Source: CAYJLC01 sp964370735
GTDB lineage: Bacteria > Bacillota > Clostridia > Oscillospirales > Butyricicoccaceae
DNA: 64,000 bases
Assembly (NCBI GenBank): GCA_964370735.1
Contig: CAYJLC010000006.1
Coordinates: forward strand, 9,770-73,769
Reading direction: 5' to 3'
Shown: in pieces, positions 16,680 to 25,731 of the stretch
Position numbering within the stretch: the stretch's first letter is position 1
How the letters are laid out: each line of letters opens with the position of its first letter
Translations under genes and position numbers: made by a program
Notes under the pieces: generated by a model
Database searches by the model: none
What the model saw: only the letters and a program-made list of their open reading frames with translations
What the model was told of the DNA's origin: nothing

Positions 16680-17083
16680 ATAAAACTTTGAAAAACTAAG
16701 TATTAGTTACATATGCGAAACTATATATTAATAAATTATGAAAAAACAAAGTTGCTAACTTGTAGCAGTTGCTTAAAATTAAAAAAGCTAACTCGACGAT
16801 ATATAGGCAATGTGTACAATGTATCAAAAATGTCAAGAAATTAAATTTTCAAAAAAAAATCTTAGGAAAGTTAAAATAAATAATGCATTTTGACGAAAAA
16901 TAGCGACACATAAACTTATATTTTGTGCAATTGGTGTATAGCAAAATGGCTAATAGTGGTTTATAATTAATGTATAGTAAAAAATAAAGTGAATTTTTGT
17001 GTCTTTTGTCAAAAATTGGCGGTTTTATCCAAAAAAAGGTTACAATACAATTTAAGTGTTCATCACTAAAGGGAGGTATTCTA
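16680..17083 (+). other. Non-coding region upstream of flgB
   Basis: About 400 AT-rich bases with no convincing gene. It should hold the promoter of the long flagellar operon. Candidates: GACGATAT (16795-16802), one mismatch from a SigD -10 box, with a TAAA 17 bases upstream (two longer than usual); and TTGGCG (17016-17021) with TACAAT at 17041-17046 (19-base spacer). Neither is strong. A ribosome site, GGGAGG, lies just before flgB. Confidence 0.5.
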
Positions 17084-17467
17084 ATGAGTATTTTATCTAC
17101 TAATAATATGGCGATGCTAGAGAGGTCGGTGGATTTTCTATGGGCTAAGCAGTCGGCAATACTTGACAATATAGCCAACGCTGAAACGCCTGGATATCAA
17201 AAAAAGGTCGTGACATTTGAAGAGTCTTTAAAAGATTCTATTGAAGGCGCCCTAGTAGGTGAAAACAAAGTTAGAAATGCAATCGGTGCTATTAATGATG
17301 CTGATATTGTAATAGATGTGGCAGACGAAGCTACTAGAGTAGATGAGAACGGAATTAACATAGTAGAACAAAATATAGAACTTACTAGAAATGCCTACCA
17401 AATGCAATACGCGTTTGATGCGATTTCTAGCGACTTCCAAATTCTTAGAACAGCAATTAGGGGGTAA
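17084..17467 (+). CDS. flgB: Flagellar basal-body rod protein FlgB
   Basis: Proximal rod subunit exported by the flagellar type III system. The 127 residues have the N-terminal rod motif ILDNIANAETPGYQKKVVTFEE and the C-terminal NIELTRNAYQMQYAFDAISS. The frame extends 29 codons upstream, but the ATG at 17084 has GGGAGG at correct spacing and gives the family start. First gene of the continuous flagellar cluster; flgC begins 2 bases after its stop. Confidence 0.96.
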   Translation: MSILSTNNMAMLERSVDFLWAKQSAILDNIANAETPGYQKKVVTFEESLKDSIEGALVGENKVRNAIGAINDADIVIDVADEATRVDENGINIVEQNIELTRNAYQMQYAFDAISSDFQILRTAIRG

Positions 17468-17469
17468 TT

Positions 17470-17904
17470 ATGGCTTTTTTAAATTCTATCGATGTTGTAG
17501 GTTCGGGGCTTACAGCGCAAAAACTTAGACTAGATGTGATTTCAGAAAATATCACAAACCTTAATACAACAAGAACCGAAGAAGGCGGAGCATATAGAAG
17601 AAAGTTAGTTGTTTTTGAAGAAAACGAAAGCAATTTTGCAAGTATTTTAAATGAAAAAAATATGCAAGCTTCTGGTGGTGGCGTAAGTGTCACTGAAATA
17701 GTAGAAGACCCTTCGGACTTAAAAGTGCAGTATGACCCAACGCATCCAGATGCAAACGAAGATGGGTATGTAGAACTACCGAATATAGATTTAGTTAAAG
17801 AAATGGCAGATGCTATGGCCGCAAATCAAGCGTTTTCGGCTAATGTATCTGCGTACAACGTTTTAAAAGAAATGATTGCTAAAGGGTTACAAATTGGCAA
17901 ATAA
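17470..17904 (+). CDS. flgC: Flagellar basal-body rod protein FlgC
   Basis: Rod subunit. 144 residues with the conserved start SGLTAQKLRLDVISENITNL, the central GVSVTEIVEDPSDLKVQYDP and the C-terminal YVELPNIDLVKEMADAMAAN. It follows flgB with a 2-base gap, indicating translational coupling. Confidence 0.97.
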   Translation: MAFLNSIDVVGSGLTAQKLRLDVISENITNLNTTRTEEGGAYRRKLVVFEENESNFASILNEKNMQASGGGVSVTEIVEDPSDLKVQYDPTHPDANEDGYVELPNIDLVKEMADAMAANQAFSANVSAYNVLKEMIAKGLQIGK

Positions 17905-17948
17905 ACTTAAATTAAATTGAGTTTTTAGAATATATAGGAGAAGTTTAT

Positions 17949-18245
17949 ATGGAATTTAGAGAAATATCAGGTATTTCGTCCGCATTTGGCACCACAAACG
18001 AAATTTCAAACGAAAGTACGAGCAGTAATTTATTTGCTGATGTATTCAAAAGCGCTATCGACAATGTTAAAGAAACTGACGCTGACAAAAACGAGCTTCA
18101 ATATCTATTGTCAATCGGAGAATTAGACAATCCAGCAGAGCTGACTATCGCACAAACAAAGGCTGCGACTTCTGTTGAGTTATTAGTAGAACTTAGAAGT
18201 AGAGCGCTAGAGGCATATAATGAAATTATGCGTATTAGTTTATAG
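17949..18245 (+). CDS. fliE: Flagellar hook-basal body protein FliE
   Basis: Small protein that joins the MS ring to the rod. 98 residues, the usual size, with a C-terminal helical domain (TIAQTKAATSVELLVELRSR, then ALEAYNEIMRI) matching FliE. A GGAGAAG ribosome site precedes the ATG. Standard position between flgC and fliF. Confidence 0.94.
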   Translation: MEFREISGISSAFGTTNEISNESTSSNLFADVFKSAIDNVKETDADKNELQYLLSIGELDNPAELTIAQTKAATSVELLVELRSRALEAYNEIMRISL

Positions 18246-18267
18246 GTAAAGAATTTCGGAGGTTACG

Positions 18268-19872
18268 GTGCAACAGAAAATTAAAGGATATTTTGATGTG
18301 GCAAAAAGTTGGTGGGCATCTCTATCAAAAAAGATTAAGTCAATGTTTGCAGGTATTCTTGCTGTTATGCTAATTGCACTTGCTATTGTATTATATTTGA
18401 ATTTTAATAAAGAGTATTCGGTGCTTTTTACAGGATTAAATAATACAGATGTAACACAGGTTGTTTCATATTTATCGAGCAATGGTGTTACGGATTATAA
18501 AATAGAGGGTGATGACACTGTTTTAGTGTTAAAAGAAGACGAGGCAAGGCTTAAAGCAGAACTACTTATTCAAGGCTATCCAAACTCAGGTTATGGATAT
18601 TCAACATACTTGGATAATGTAAGTGCGCTGACGACGGAAACAGAGAGAGAAACTTTGTTTTTAATATCGCTTCAAGAGCAAATGGCGAGCGTAATCGAGT
18701 ATTTTGATGGCGTTAAAGACGCAAACGTAATGATAGAGCCAGGTTCTGACAATACTTATGTATTAGATAGTGCAAACAAAACAGACGCAACGGCAGCTGT
18801 TATTGTTGAAATGGAAAACGGTCACAATTTAAGCGAACAATATGCACAGGCGATTAGGCAGCTGATAAGTCATAGTGTTGAAGGTCTTGAAATTTCAAAC
18901 GTTAGCATTTCAGATACTTATGGTAATACATATTCAGAACTTGATAGCTCATTTGCAGATATCGAAAATGTTTCAGAGTTAAAATTACAACTAGAAGAAA
19001 GAACAAACAATTCAATAAAAACAAATATTATGACTGTTTTAGAGCCACTTTTTGGCAGAGAAAACATTCGTATCAGCGTTAATAGCGTTGTAAATGTAGA
19101 CAGAAGTTTTGCCGATTCAACTGACTATTCTATCGAAGAATGGCAAGAAGACGGCAAAGGAATTATCGGTCAGATAATCTATGACCAAGAAATTGTCAGA
19201 GATTCAGAAACGGCAGGCGGAATAGTTGGAACAGAGGAAAATGCAGATATAAACGACTATGTCGAAGACGGAATTCCGATAGACGGATCCGAATCAGTTA
19301 TCCATAACTCTGGCGAAACTAATTATGCTGTCGACCAAACAAATGAACAAGTCGAGCGTTTAGCTGGAAAAATCGAAGATGTTATGGTTTCTGTAACAAT
19401 AAATCATACAGCAGCTGGAAGTATCGACGAAGATATGCTATATCCTCATATAGCAAGAGCCGCTGGTATTTCGGACGAAAACCAAGCAGATAAAATCAAT
19501 GTATTTATCGCACCATTCTTCCAAGAAGAAGGCGACAGTGAAGTTACATTACCAGACGGAACTCAACTAGAGGGATGGATGCTTTATGCAGTTATTGGTG
19601 CAGCGGCATTTGTAATTTTATTAATAATCATAATAATTATAGTAGCGTCAGTTAAGAGAAAGAAACGCAAAAAACGCGAAGCTCAAGAGGCGATTTTACA
19701 AGCAGAACAAGCGCATCTTGGTGCGAGTGTTGCCGAGTGGAGCGAAGTTATGGGTGACAATCAACCTCAATCGAACGATGTCATTGTTAGAAATGAAGTT
19801 CGTAAGTTTGCAAAAGACCATCCAGAAGTTGCAGCTCAAATGCTTAAAAACTGGTTAAGAGAGGTGAAATAA
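18268..19872 (+). CDS. fliF: Flagellar M-ring protein FliF
   Basis: Forms the MS ring in the cytoplasmic membrane, the base on which the motor assembles. 534 residues with a first membrane helix around 25-45, the ring-building motifs (EYSVLFTGLNN, VLVLKEDEARLKAELL, VMIEPGSDN), a less conserved periplasmic middle, a second membrane helix around 445-465 and a charged C-terminal tail that binds FliG (DVIVRNEVRKFAKDHPEVAA). The start is GTG with CGGAGG five bases upstream. Confidence 0.97.
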   Translation: MQQKIKGYFDVAKSWWASLSKKIKSMFAGILAVMLIALAIVLYLNFNKEYSVLFTGLNNTDVTQVVSYLSSNGVTDYKIEGDDTVLVLKEDEARLKAELLIQGYPNSGYGYSTYLDNVSALTTETERETLFLISLQEQMASVIEYFDGVKDANVMIEPGSDNTYVLDSANKTDATAAVIVEMENGHNLSEQYAQAIRQLISHSVEGLEISNVSISDTYGNTYSELDSSFADIENVSELKLQLEERTNNSIKTNIMTVLEPLFGRENIRISVNSVVNVDRSFADSTDYSIEEWQEDGKGIIGQIIYDQEIVRDSETAGGIVGTEENADINDYVEDGIPIDGSESVIHNSGETNYAVDQTNEQVERLAGKIEDVMVSVTINHTAAGSIDEDMLYPHIARAAGISDENQADKINVFIAPFFQEEGDSEVTLPDGTQLEGWMLYAVIGAAAFVILLIIIIIIVASVKRKKRKKREAQEAILQAEQAHLGASVAEWSEVMGDNQPQSNDVIVRNEVRKFAKDHPEVAAQMLKNWLREVK

Positions 19873-19874
19873 AT

Positions 19875-20966
19875 ATGGCTAAAGAAGTTAAAGGCAAAGA
19901 GAAAGAAACTCCAGCCGTTGAAGAAAAACCTCAAAAAGACTATATTGAAGAAATGTTAGCATCAATAGCACACCTAGACCCTGCCCAAAAAGCTGCAACC
20001 GTAATTGTTTCTTTAGGGGTAGAAAACGCGTCGGAAATATATAAATTTATCGAACCAGAAGAAGTTGAAAAACTGACTCTTCAAGTAGCTAAATTATCAT
20101 ATTCAGACCCGAAAACAACAGAGGGAGTTTTAACCGAATTTTATAGAATGTGCCTTGCAAATCAGGCTGTCACTGAAGGTGGTATCGGATATGCAAGAGA
20201 TGTTTTAGAAAAGGCATTTGGCAGAGAAGTTGCAGATGAGCTTTTAAACTCGGTTAATAAAAACCTTGTTACAAGAGAGTTTGACTTTTTATCAAAGGCA
20301 GACGACCGTTCGTTATTTTCTGCACTTCAACACGAAAGAGCGCAAACTATTGCACTTGTTTTATCGTATGTCGACCCAGAAAAAGGCGCTATTGTTATCG
20401 AACAACTTGATATAGACAAACAAGCGAAAGTTATGGAAAATATAGCGAGCATGGAAAGTGCATCGCCAATGGCTGTTAAAATAATCGAAGAAGAGATGTC
20501 GAAAAGATTCTCAAGCATTGTTACTACGAAGAATATCGATATCGGTGGTATCGACTATGTTGCAAGCATTATGAACAACTTAGATCGTTCAAGCGAAAAA
20601 AGAATTTTCGACCACTTATTCTCATACAACGAGGAACTTGCAGAAGAAATCAGAAAAAGAATGTTTACATTCGAAGACATTGTTACAATGGACGACCGTT
20701 CAGTGCAACGTTTTGTGCGTGATTGTGACGTTCGTGATTTGGTACTTGCGCTTAAAGCTGCAAACGCAGACGTTGCAAACAAACTATTTACAAATATGTC
20801 TTCTCGTATGGCAACAAGCATAAAAGACGACCTAGAAATCACAACAAATGTTCGTATAAAAGACGCAGAAGAAGCGCAACAGCGTATTGTTTCTATTATT
20901 CGTACGCTTGAAGAACAAAACGAACTTGTAATTATGAAAGGTGGAAAGGACGAGATAATTGCCTAG
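19875..20966 (+). CDS. fliG: Flagellar motor switch protein FliG
   Basis: Torque-generating component of the C ring that contacts FliF, FliM and the MotA stator. 363 residues; N domain with HLDPAQKAATVIVSLGVENA, middle domain with the EHPQ-like segment LSYVDPEKGAIVIEQL, and the C-terminal torque helix KRMFTFEDIVTMDDRSVQRF with conserved charged residues. The first 25 residues are an unusual Lys/Glu-rich extension. Gap to fliF is 2 bases. Confidence 0.97.
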   Translation: MAKEVKGKEKETPAVEEKPQKDYIEEMLASIAHLDPAQKAATVIVSLGVENASEIYKFIEPEEVEKLTLQVAKLSYSDPKTTEGVLTEFYRMCLANQAVTEGGIGYARDVLEKAFGREVADELLNSVNKNLVTREFDFLSKADDRSLFSALQHERAQTIALVLSYVDPEKGAIVIEQLDIDKQAKVMENIASMESASPMAVKIIEEEMSKRFSSIVTTKNIDIGGIDYVASIMNNLDRSSEKRIFDHLFSYNEELAEEIRKRMFTFEDIVTMDDRSVQRFVRDCDVRDLVLALKAANADVANKLFTNMSSRMATSIKDDLEITTNVRIKDAEEAQQRIVSIIRTLEEQNELVIMKGGKDEIIA

Positions 20967-21798
20967 TATATTTAAAAGTTTTTTAAAACCACAAGCAAGT
21001 AATTACGTTTTTAAAGATGCAGACGATATTTCTTTAGAAAATGACGAAGATATTGTCGATGTCGAAGATAAATTAGATTTAGGCAATGCTTTTGCAAAAG
21101 AATTAGAAAGGGCAGAAAAAGCAGAGAAAAAATCTGCCCCTTTAAAAGAAGTTTCTGTCGCAGAAAAAGAACTTAGTTTTGCAAAGATACAAGCGGAAAA
21201 AATCATCGAAGATGCAAAAACAAAGGCAGAAGAGATGTATAAAAACGCATTAGAAAGCGCTAGGGAAGAAATTGATATCGCAAAAGACGCAGCGACTGCC
21301 GAAGGTTATCGCACTGGTTATTCAGAAGGGCTTTCAAAAGCAAGCGTTGAGGCTAAAAGCTATCTTGATGATATGCAAAAAAAGCAGGCGATTGAGATTA
21401 AAAAATTCCTAGAAAAAGCATCTTACGAAAAGGAAAATATGGTAGATGCTGCCTATAACGATATGTGCGATTTATGCATATCGGTTGCAGAAAAAGTTAT
21501 CCATGTTAGCCTAAAAAGTAGCAAAGCTGTCATAACTCGTATGATTTTAGTGGCGACAGAAAAGCTGAAACGCAAAGAATGGGTTAGAATTTATATCGGT
21601 GGTGTAGACACAAAATATGTAGCCGAGGTAACGCCTGAACTTATGGCGAATTTAGCGAGTGTTTCAGACCATATCAAGGTAATACCTATGGGTGGAAATG
21701 AAAAAGGAACATGCATAATCGAAATGCCAGACGAGGTAATCGATGCATCTGTTTCAACGCAATTACAAAATATTAGATCAATTTTAAATGATAGATAA
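20959..21798 (+). CDS. fliH: Flagellar assembly protein FliH
   Basis: Cytoplasmic regulator of the FliI ATPase and of substrate delivery to the export gate. 279 residues with a long charged, Ala/Glu/Lys-rich helical region (about 40-150) and the conserved C-terminal domain CDLCISVAEKVIHVSLKSS. The start is TTG, overlapping the end of fliG by 8 bases, consistent with translational coupling. Confidence 0.92.
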   Translation: MPSIFKSFLKPQASNYVFKDADDISLENDEDIVDVEDKLDLGNAFAKELERAEKAEKKSAPLKEVSVAEKELSFAKIQAEKIIEDAKTKAEEMYKNALESAREEIDIAKDAATAEGYRTGYSEGLSKASVEAKSYLDDMQKKQAIEIKKFLEKASYEKENMVDAAYNDMCDLCISVAEKVIHVSLKSSKAVITRMILVATEKLKRKEWVRIYIGGVDTKYVAEVTPELMANLASVSDHIKVIPMGGNEKGTCIIEMPDEVIDASVSTQLQNIRSILNDR

Positions 21799-21803
21799 AT
21801 GGG

Positions 21804-23114
21804 GTGCTTGCAATATTTAGAAATGCTATAAATCAGCTCAAGAACATAGAAACTGTGAGCCATATAGGGAAAATTGAAAATATTGTCGGCATGTCTATTG
21901 AAGCGTCTGGTGGAAGGGCTGCTATTGGCGATATATGCCATATTTATAGCGACGAAGTCGGAAGCCAAGTCATGGCGCAGGTAGTTGGTTTTAAAAAAGA
22001 TAGAATTCTTTTGATGCCGTATTCGAATATGAATGGTATTTCTGCTGGAAATTTCGTGAGAAACACCGGCAAAAGACTAACATTAAATTTAGGAAATTTC
22101 CTAAAAGGTAGGGTTATTAACGCCTTAGGCGAACCTATCGATGGAAAAGGCGCATTTTCTGGTGGGCAATCTTATTGCGTTGAAGCTGGAAACTATATAA
22201 ACCCACTTTCAAGACCGCCTATTCGTGAGAAAATTGAATTTGGTGTAAAAGCCATCGACAGTATGATTACCATAGGAAAAGGTCAGCGTATTGGTATTTT
22301 TGCAGGTTCTGGTGTTGGTAAATCGACGCTTATGGGCATGATTGCAAAAAATGTTAAGGCTGATATAAACGTAATTGCACTTGTCGGAGAGCGTGGACGT
22401 GAGGTTTTGGAATTTATCGAACGTGATTTAGGACCAGAAGGCATGGCAAGGTCAGTTTTAGTAGTAGCAACATCCGACCAACCTGCAATGCTAAGACGAG
22501 AATGCCCGTCGGTTGCGACTGGTATTGCCGAATATTTTCGCGACCAAGGACTAGATGTACTTCTTATGATGGATTCGCTTACGCGTTTTGCGATGGCTCA
22601 AAGAGAAATTGGACTTGCAGTAGGTGAGCCTCCAGTTGCAAGGGGGTACACACCGTCTATTTATGCAGAACTTCCGAAACTTCTAGAGCGAAGCGGGAAT
22701 TTTTCCAAAGGTTCAATCACTGGTGTATATACTGTTTTGGTAGAGGGTGATGACACAAATGAGCCTATTGCCGATACAGTTCGTGGTATTTTAGATGGAC
22801 ATATTGTACTTTCAAGAAGACTAGCTCAGGCAAATCATTTTCCGGCTATCGATGTTTCAGGAAGTATTTCAAGGCTTATGGCAGAAATTGTTTCCGAAGA
22901 CCATAAAAAATTAGCCTCAGAAGTTAGAAATGTTTTAAGTACTTACGAAAAAAATGCCGACTTAGTTACAATTGGTGCATATAAAGCAGGGACAAATCCA
23001 AAACTAGACTATGCACTAGGTAAAATAGATAATATCAACAAATTCTTGACACAAGGAACAAACGAAAGATTTTCTTATGATGAAAATTTAGATAAATTAA
23101 GAATTCTTTTGTAG
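21804..23114 (+). CDS. fliI: Flagellar type III export ATPase FliI
   Basis: Hexameric ATPase related to F1-beta that powers loading of flagellar export substrates. The Walker A motif GIFAGSGVGKSTLMG and Walker B region VLLMMDSLTRFAMAQREIGL are intact, as are GYTPSIYAELPKLLER and the C-terminal domain. 436 residues. The best in-frame start is GTG at 21804, five bases after the fliH stop, with no clear ribosome site; translation probably depends on coupling to fliH. Confidence 0.97.
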   Translation: MLAIFRNAINQLKNIETVSHIGKIENIVGMSIEASGGRAAIGDICHIYSDEVGSQVMAQVVGFKKDRILLMPYSNMNGISAGNFVRNTGKRLTLNLGNFLKGRVINALGEPIDGKGAFSGGQSYCVEAGNYINPLSRPPIREKIEFGVKAIDSMITIGKGQRIGIFAGSGVGKSTLMGMIAKNVKADINVIALVGERGREVLEFIERDLGPEGMARSVLVVATSDQPAMLRRECPSVATGIAEYFRDQGLDVLLMMDSLTRFAMAQREIGLAVGEPPVARGYTPSIYAELPKLLERSGNFSKGSITGVYTVLVEGDDTNEPIADTVRGILDGHIVLSRRLAQANHFPAIDVSGSISRLMAEIVSEDHKKLASEVRNVLSTYEKNADLVTIGAYKAGTNPKLDYALGKIDNINKFLTQGTNERFSYDENLDKLRILL

Positions 23115-23142
23115 TTTATAAGTATAAGAAAGGTGACGATTT

Positions 23143-23577
23143 ATGAAAAAGTTTGAGTTTACGCTAGACACAGTGCTAAACTATAAACAACAGGTTTTTG
23201 ATGGAGTTAGAAACGAGTATGCAATAATTACTGATAAGGTTTCAAAACAAGAGAAAAGATTAGATAATGTCAACAATCAATACAAAAGTTTAAATCAAAA
23301 ATACAACGAGCAAGCGACAAAGGGCATTTCCGTAGCTTGGGCGAGTTCCTTTTCCTCGGGACTGCGTGTTTTAGAGAAAGATATTAAAAGAGAAGAGCAT
23401 ATTTTAGAAGGTTTTAAACGTGAAGCGGATATTAAGCAAGATGAAATGATTGAAGCTAAAAAAGAAACTCAAACTTTAGAAAAATTAAAAGAAAATCGAC
23501 TGGAAGATTATAATAAGATGGTTCAAAAAAACGATGAACTTGCGATTGACCAGCTTGTATCTATGAGAAGAATTTAA
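23143..23577 (+). CDS. fliJ: Flagellar export chaperone FliJ
   Basis: Coiled-coil protein that links the FliI ATPase to the export gate. 144 residues, almost entirely charged helix with heptad-like spacing; start KFEFTLDTVLNYKQQV is typical for Firmicutes FliJ. AAAGGTGA ribosome site. Placed between fliI and fliK as in most clostridial clusters. Confidence 0.9.
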   Translation: MKKFEFTLDTVLNYKQQVFDGVRNEYAIITDKVSKQEKRLDNVNNQYKSLNQKYNEQATKGISVAWASSFSSGLRVLEKDIKREEHILEGFKREADIKQDEMIEAKKETQTLEKLKENRLEDYNKMVQKNDELAIDQLVSMRRI

Positions 23578-23608
23578 TTAAAATTAAGGTTGAAAGGAGG
23601 TGAAATGT

Positions 23609-24646
23609 GTGGACGTGAATATGTTGCAAATGCTTGTAACTAACGTAGACCTACCAAAAGGTTCGAATGTTGATACTCCTGATAATGAAAACGGCAACTT
23701 TAAAAATTTGATTGAAGATAAATATAGCGAGCAAAATTCGAGCAAAAATCAAAAAGATGAAGAGCCGAAAGAAGAGCTAGCAGCTGTTTCTCTAGCAAAT
23801 CAACCGAGAGATATTATGCTAGACCTTAAAAAATATGTAAACGTGGCTGAATTTGTGAATGTAGCTGAAATTTCAGTGGATTCTATCGACCCGTTAGCAT
23901 TATTATCCGAAGTTAATTTCAAGCCGGAAGCTGAAAACCAAAATATCGGAATTATGGAGCGTTTTATTCTTAAAAACGCAACAGAAAACCCAACCGCTGA
24001 AGAAATAGAGTTTGTTTTTTCAAAAGCTAATATCGAAACGGCAGATACTGAAGGCATGAGCGAGAAAGATATTTCTAAAATGGCAGAAGATTTGGCGAAA
24101 AAAATTCTTTCAGACGGAAATATGGGAACTTCTAGCGAAGGCGACCAATTATTTGACGGTAGTGATAGTGCTGATATTAGTGCATATCTTTTTAAAGATG
24201 TCGAAAATGCGCCGATAAAAGTTTCTGAACCTACTCAAATTCTCAATACTGAATCTGAAACATTTGGTCAAGATTTATTAAAATCTATCGAAACATCTAT
24301 TGCAGATGGTCTAGAAAAAGTTACAATCAAACTTGCGCCAGAAAGTCTAGGAAATGTGACTATCGAAATTACAAAAGACGTAAATGGAATCATAAACGTC
24401 GTGCTTAATGCCGATAGTGAACTTGGAAACAAGGCTTTAAAAGAAACTTTACCGATGTTAAATCAGGCATTATCATCGCAAAATAGCGAAGTAAAAGTTA
24501 TGGTTTTAGCGAATGAAAATGCACCAGAACATCAAAACTTAGACCACAATGGTAATGGTCAAAATAAAAGAGAAAGAGAAAAGGAAAAGGAAACTTCGGA
24601 TGAATTTATCCAAAAACTCAGACTAGGAATGTTAAACATAGTATAA
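23609..24646 (+). CDS. fliK: Flagellar hook-length control protein FliK
   Basis: Secreted ruler that switches export from hook to filament subunits. 345 residues; a variable acidic N-terminal and middle part, and the conserved C-terminal FliK domain with VTIKLAPESLGNVTIEITKD. The last 30 residues are very rich in Asn, Lys and Glu. The frame opens at a GTG inside the ribosome site; the GTG at 23609, eight bases after AAAGGAGG, is the better start. Confidence 0.92.
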   Translation: MDVNMLQMLVTNVDLPKGSNVDTPDNENGNFKNLIEDKYSEQNSSKNQKDEEPKEELAAVSLANQPRDIMLDLKKYVNVAEFVNVAEISVDSIDPLALLSEVNFKPEAENQNIGIMERFILKNATENPTAEEIEFVFSKANIETADTEGMSEKDISKMAEDLAKKILSDGNMGTSSEGDQLFDGSDSADISAYLFKDVENAPIKVSEPTQILNTESETFGQDLLKSIETSIADGLEKVTIKLAPESLGNVTIEITKDVNGIINVVLNADSELGNKALKETLPMLNQALSSQNSEVKVMVLANENAPEHQNLDHNGNGQNKREREKEKETSDEFIQKLRLGMLNIV

Positions 24647-24658
24647 GGAGAAATGTAT

Positions 24659-25267
24659 ATGGATTTTTTATCAATTGCAAATACTGGATTTACAAATAGT
24701 ATTGCAAAGATGTCAAACAATACAAGTTCTTTTGCTTCTACTCAATCAACCTACACACAACCATCTATAAGTGAACTAGAAAAAACCCTTGAGGGATTTG
24801 AATATCGTGACCCAGACGATGATATCGGGTTAGGATTTGAAGATTTTTTAAGCCTAATGGTGCAACAGCTTCAAAACCAAACGATGGACAATACAGCAGA
24901 CACAACAGAAATGTTAAATCAACTAGTTCAAATGTCAACGGTACAAACAATGTCGGCACTTGAAGAAGGAATTTCGTCGTTATTAGTGTCAAGCAACCAA
25001 AGTTATGCAGCTTCTCTTGTTGGAAAAGACGTAACAGTTGCAAATTTTGACTCAGAAGGAAGTATCATAGAAATTTTTGGAACAGTAACTGGTTCTGGAA
25101 CTTATGATGGACAGCCTGTAATTTTTGTCGATGATGTTATGTATTATATGGACAGCATAATGGCAGTAGGTAGATTACCGGAAATGGAAGAAACACCTGA
25201 AACTGATGAAGGAACATCGGAAGAAGATACAGAAATAGACCCAGAAGAGGAATCTGTAACTATTTAG
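24659..25267 (+). CDS. flgD: Flagellar hook assembly scaffold FlgD
   Basis: Caps the growing hook and is needed for its polymerisation. 202 residues; the defining segment FLSLMVQQLQNQ near residue 62 and LVQMSTVQTMSALEEG are present, followed by a short beta domain (SLVGKDVTVANFDSEG) and an acidic tail. An ATG two codons earlier lies too close to the ribosome site AAGGAG; the ATG at 24659 has proper spacing. Confidence 0.95.
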   Translation: MDFLSIANTGFTNSIAKMSNNTSSFASTQSTYTQPSISELEKTLEGFEYRDPDDDIGLGFEDFLSLMVQQLQNQTMDNTADTTEMLNQLVQMSTVQTMSALEEGISSLLVSSNQSYAASLVGKDVTVANFDSEGSIIEIFGTVTGSGTYDGQPVIFVDDVMYYMDSIMAVGRLPEMEETPETDEGTSEEDTEIDPEEESVTI

Positions 25268-25279
25268 GAGGTGGTTTTA

Positions 25280-25660
25280 ATGATGGATCATAGAATAAAG
25301 GCTCTCTCAACACCACCGTTGTCGTCTAGTACGATACAAAGACAAACAAATGTAAATACTGGTGCTGATTTTGGCGCTATATTTAACGAAGAGCTTTTAA
25401 AATCAAGACAAGTTGAATTTTCGAAACACGCTATGGAAAGAGTTTCAGAAAGAGGAATTAACATTGACGATAATTTAATGAAAAGTCTAAACGATTCTGT
25501 GTCAAAAGCAGAGGCTAAAGGTGTTAAAAATTATTTAGCATTAGGAAATGACTTAGCATTTATTGTGAATGTTCCAAATAACAGAGTAATTACTGCCATG
25601 TCGAGTGACGAAATGAAACAAAATATTTTCACAAACATAGACGGAGCAATTATTTTATAA
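25280..25660 (+). CDS. Flagellar operon protein (TIGR02530-like)
   Basis: A 126-residue protein of the conserved but poorly characterised family found just upstream of flgE in many Firmicutes. The recognisable core is FSKHAMERVSERGINID followed by AKGVKNYLALGNDLAFIVNV and an end resembling VITAM.. with few hydrophobic segments. No signal peptide or membrane helix. The GTG at 25271 lies inside the AGGAGGTGG ribosome site, so the ATG at 25280 is chosen. Role unknown; context points to hook assembly. Confidence 0.85.
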   Translation: MMDHRIKALSTPPLSSSTIQRQTNVNTGADFGAIFNEELLKSRQVEFSKHAMERVSERGINIDDNLMKSLNDSVSKAEAKGVKNYLALGNDLAFIVNVPNNRVITAMSSDEMKQNIFTNIDGAIIL

Positions 25661-25685
25661 GCAGGACCTTTTAAGGGTGCTTAAT

Positions 25686-25704
25686 ATAAGTCCGAATGAC
25701 TTAT
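25686..25704 (+). other. Stem-loop upstream of flgE
   Basis: ATAAGTC and GACTTAT form a perfect seven-base-pair stem with a five-base loop in the 71-base gap before flgE. There is no T run. It may stabilise the highly translated flgE message or mark a processing point. Confidence 0.45.
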
Positions 25705-25731
25705 AGCTTCGTAATAGAATAGGAGATTTAT

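Noticed and set aside
16643..17083. Invertible phase-variation switch before flgB, as known in some clostridia
   Set aside because: The only strong inverted repeat (16638-16679) has arms 22 bases apart and does not enclose a promoter; no second distant copy was seen.
24765..25043. Antisense frame within flgD
   Set aside because: No ribosome site, overlaps a certain gene completely.
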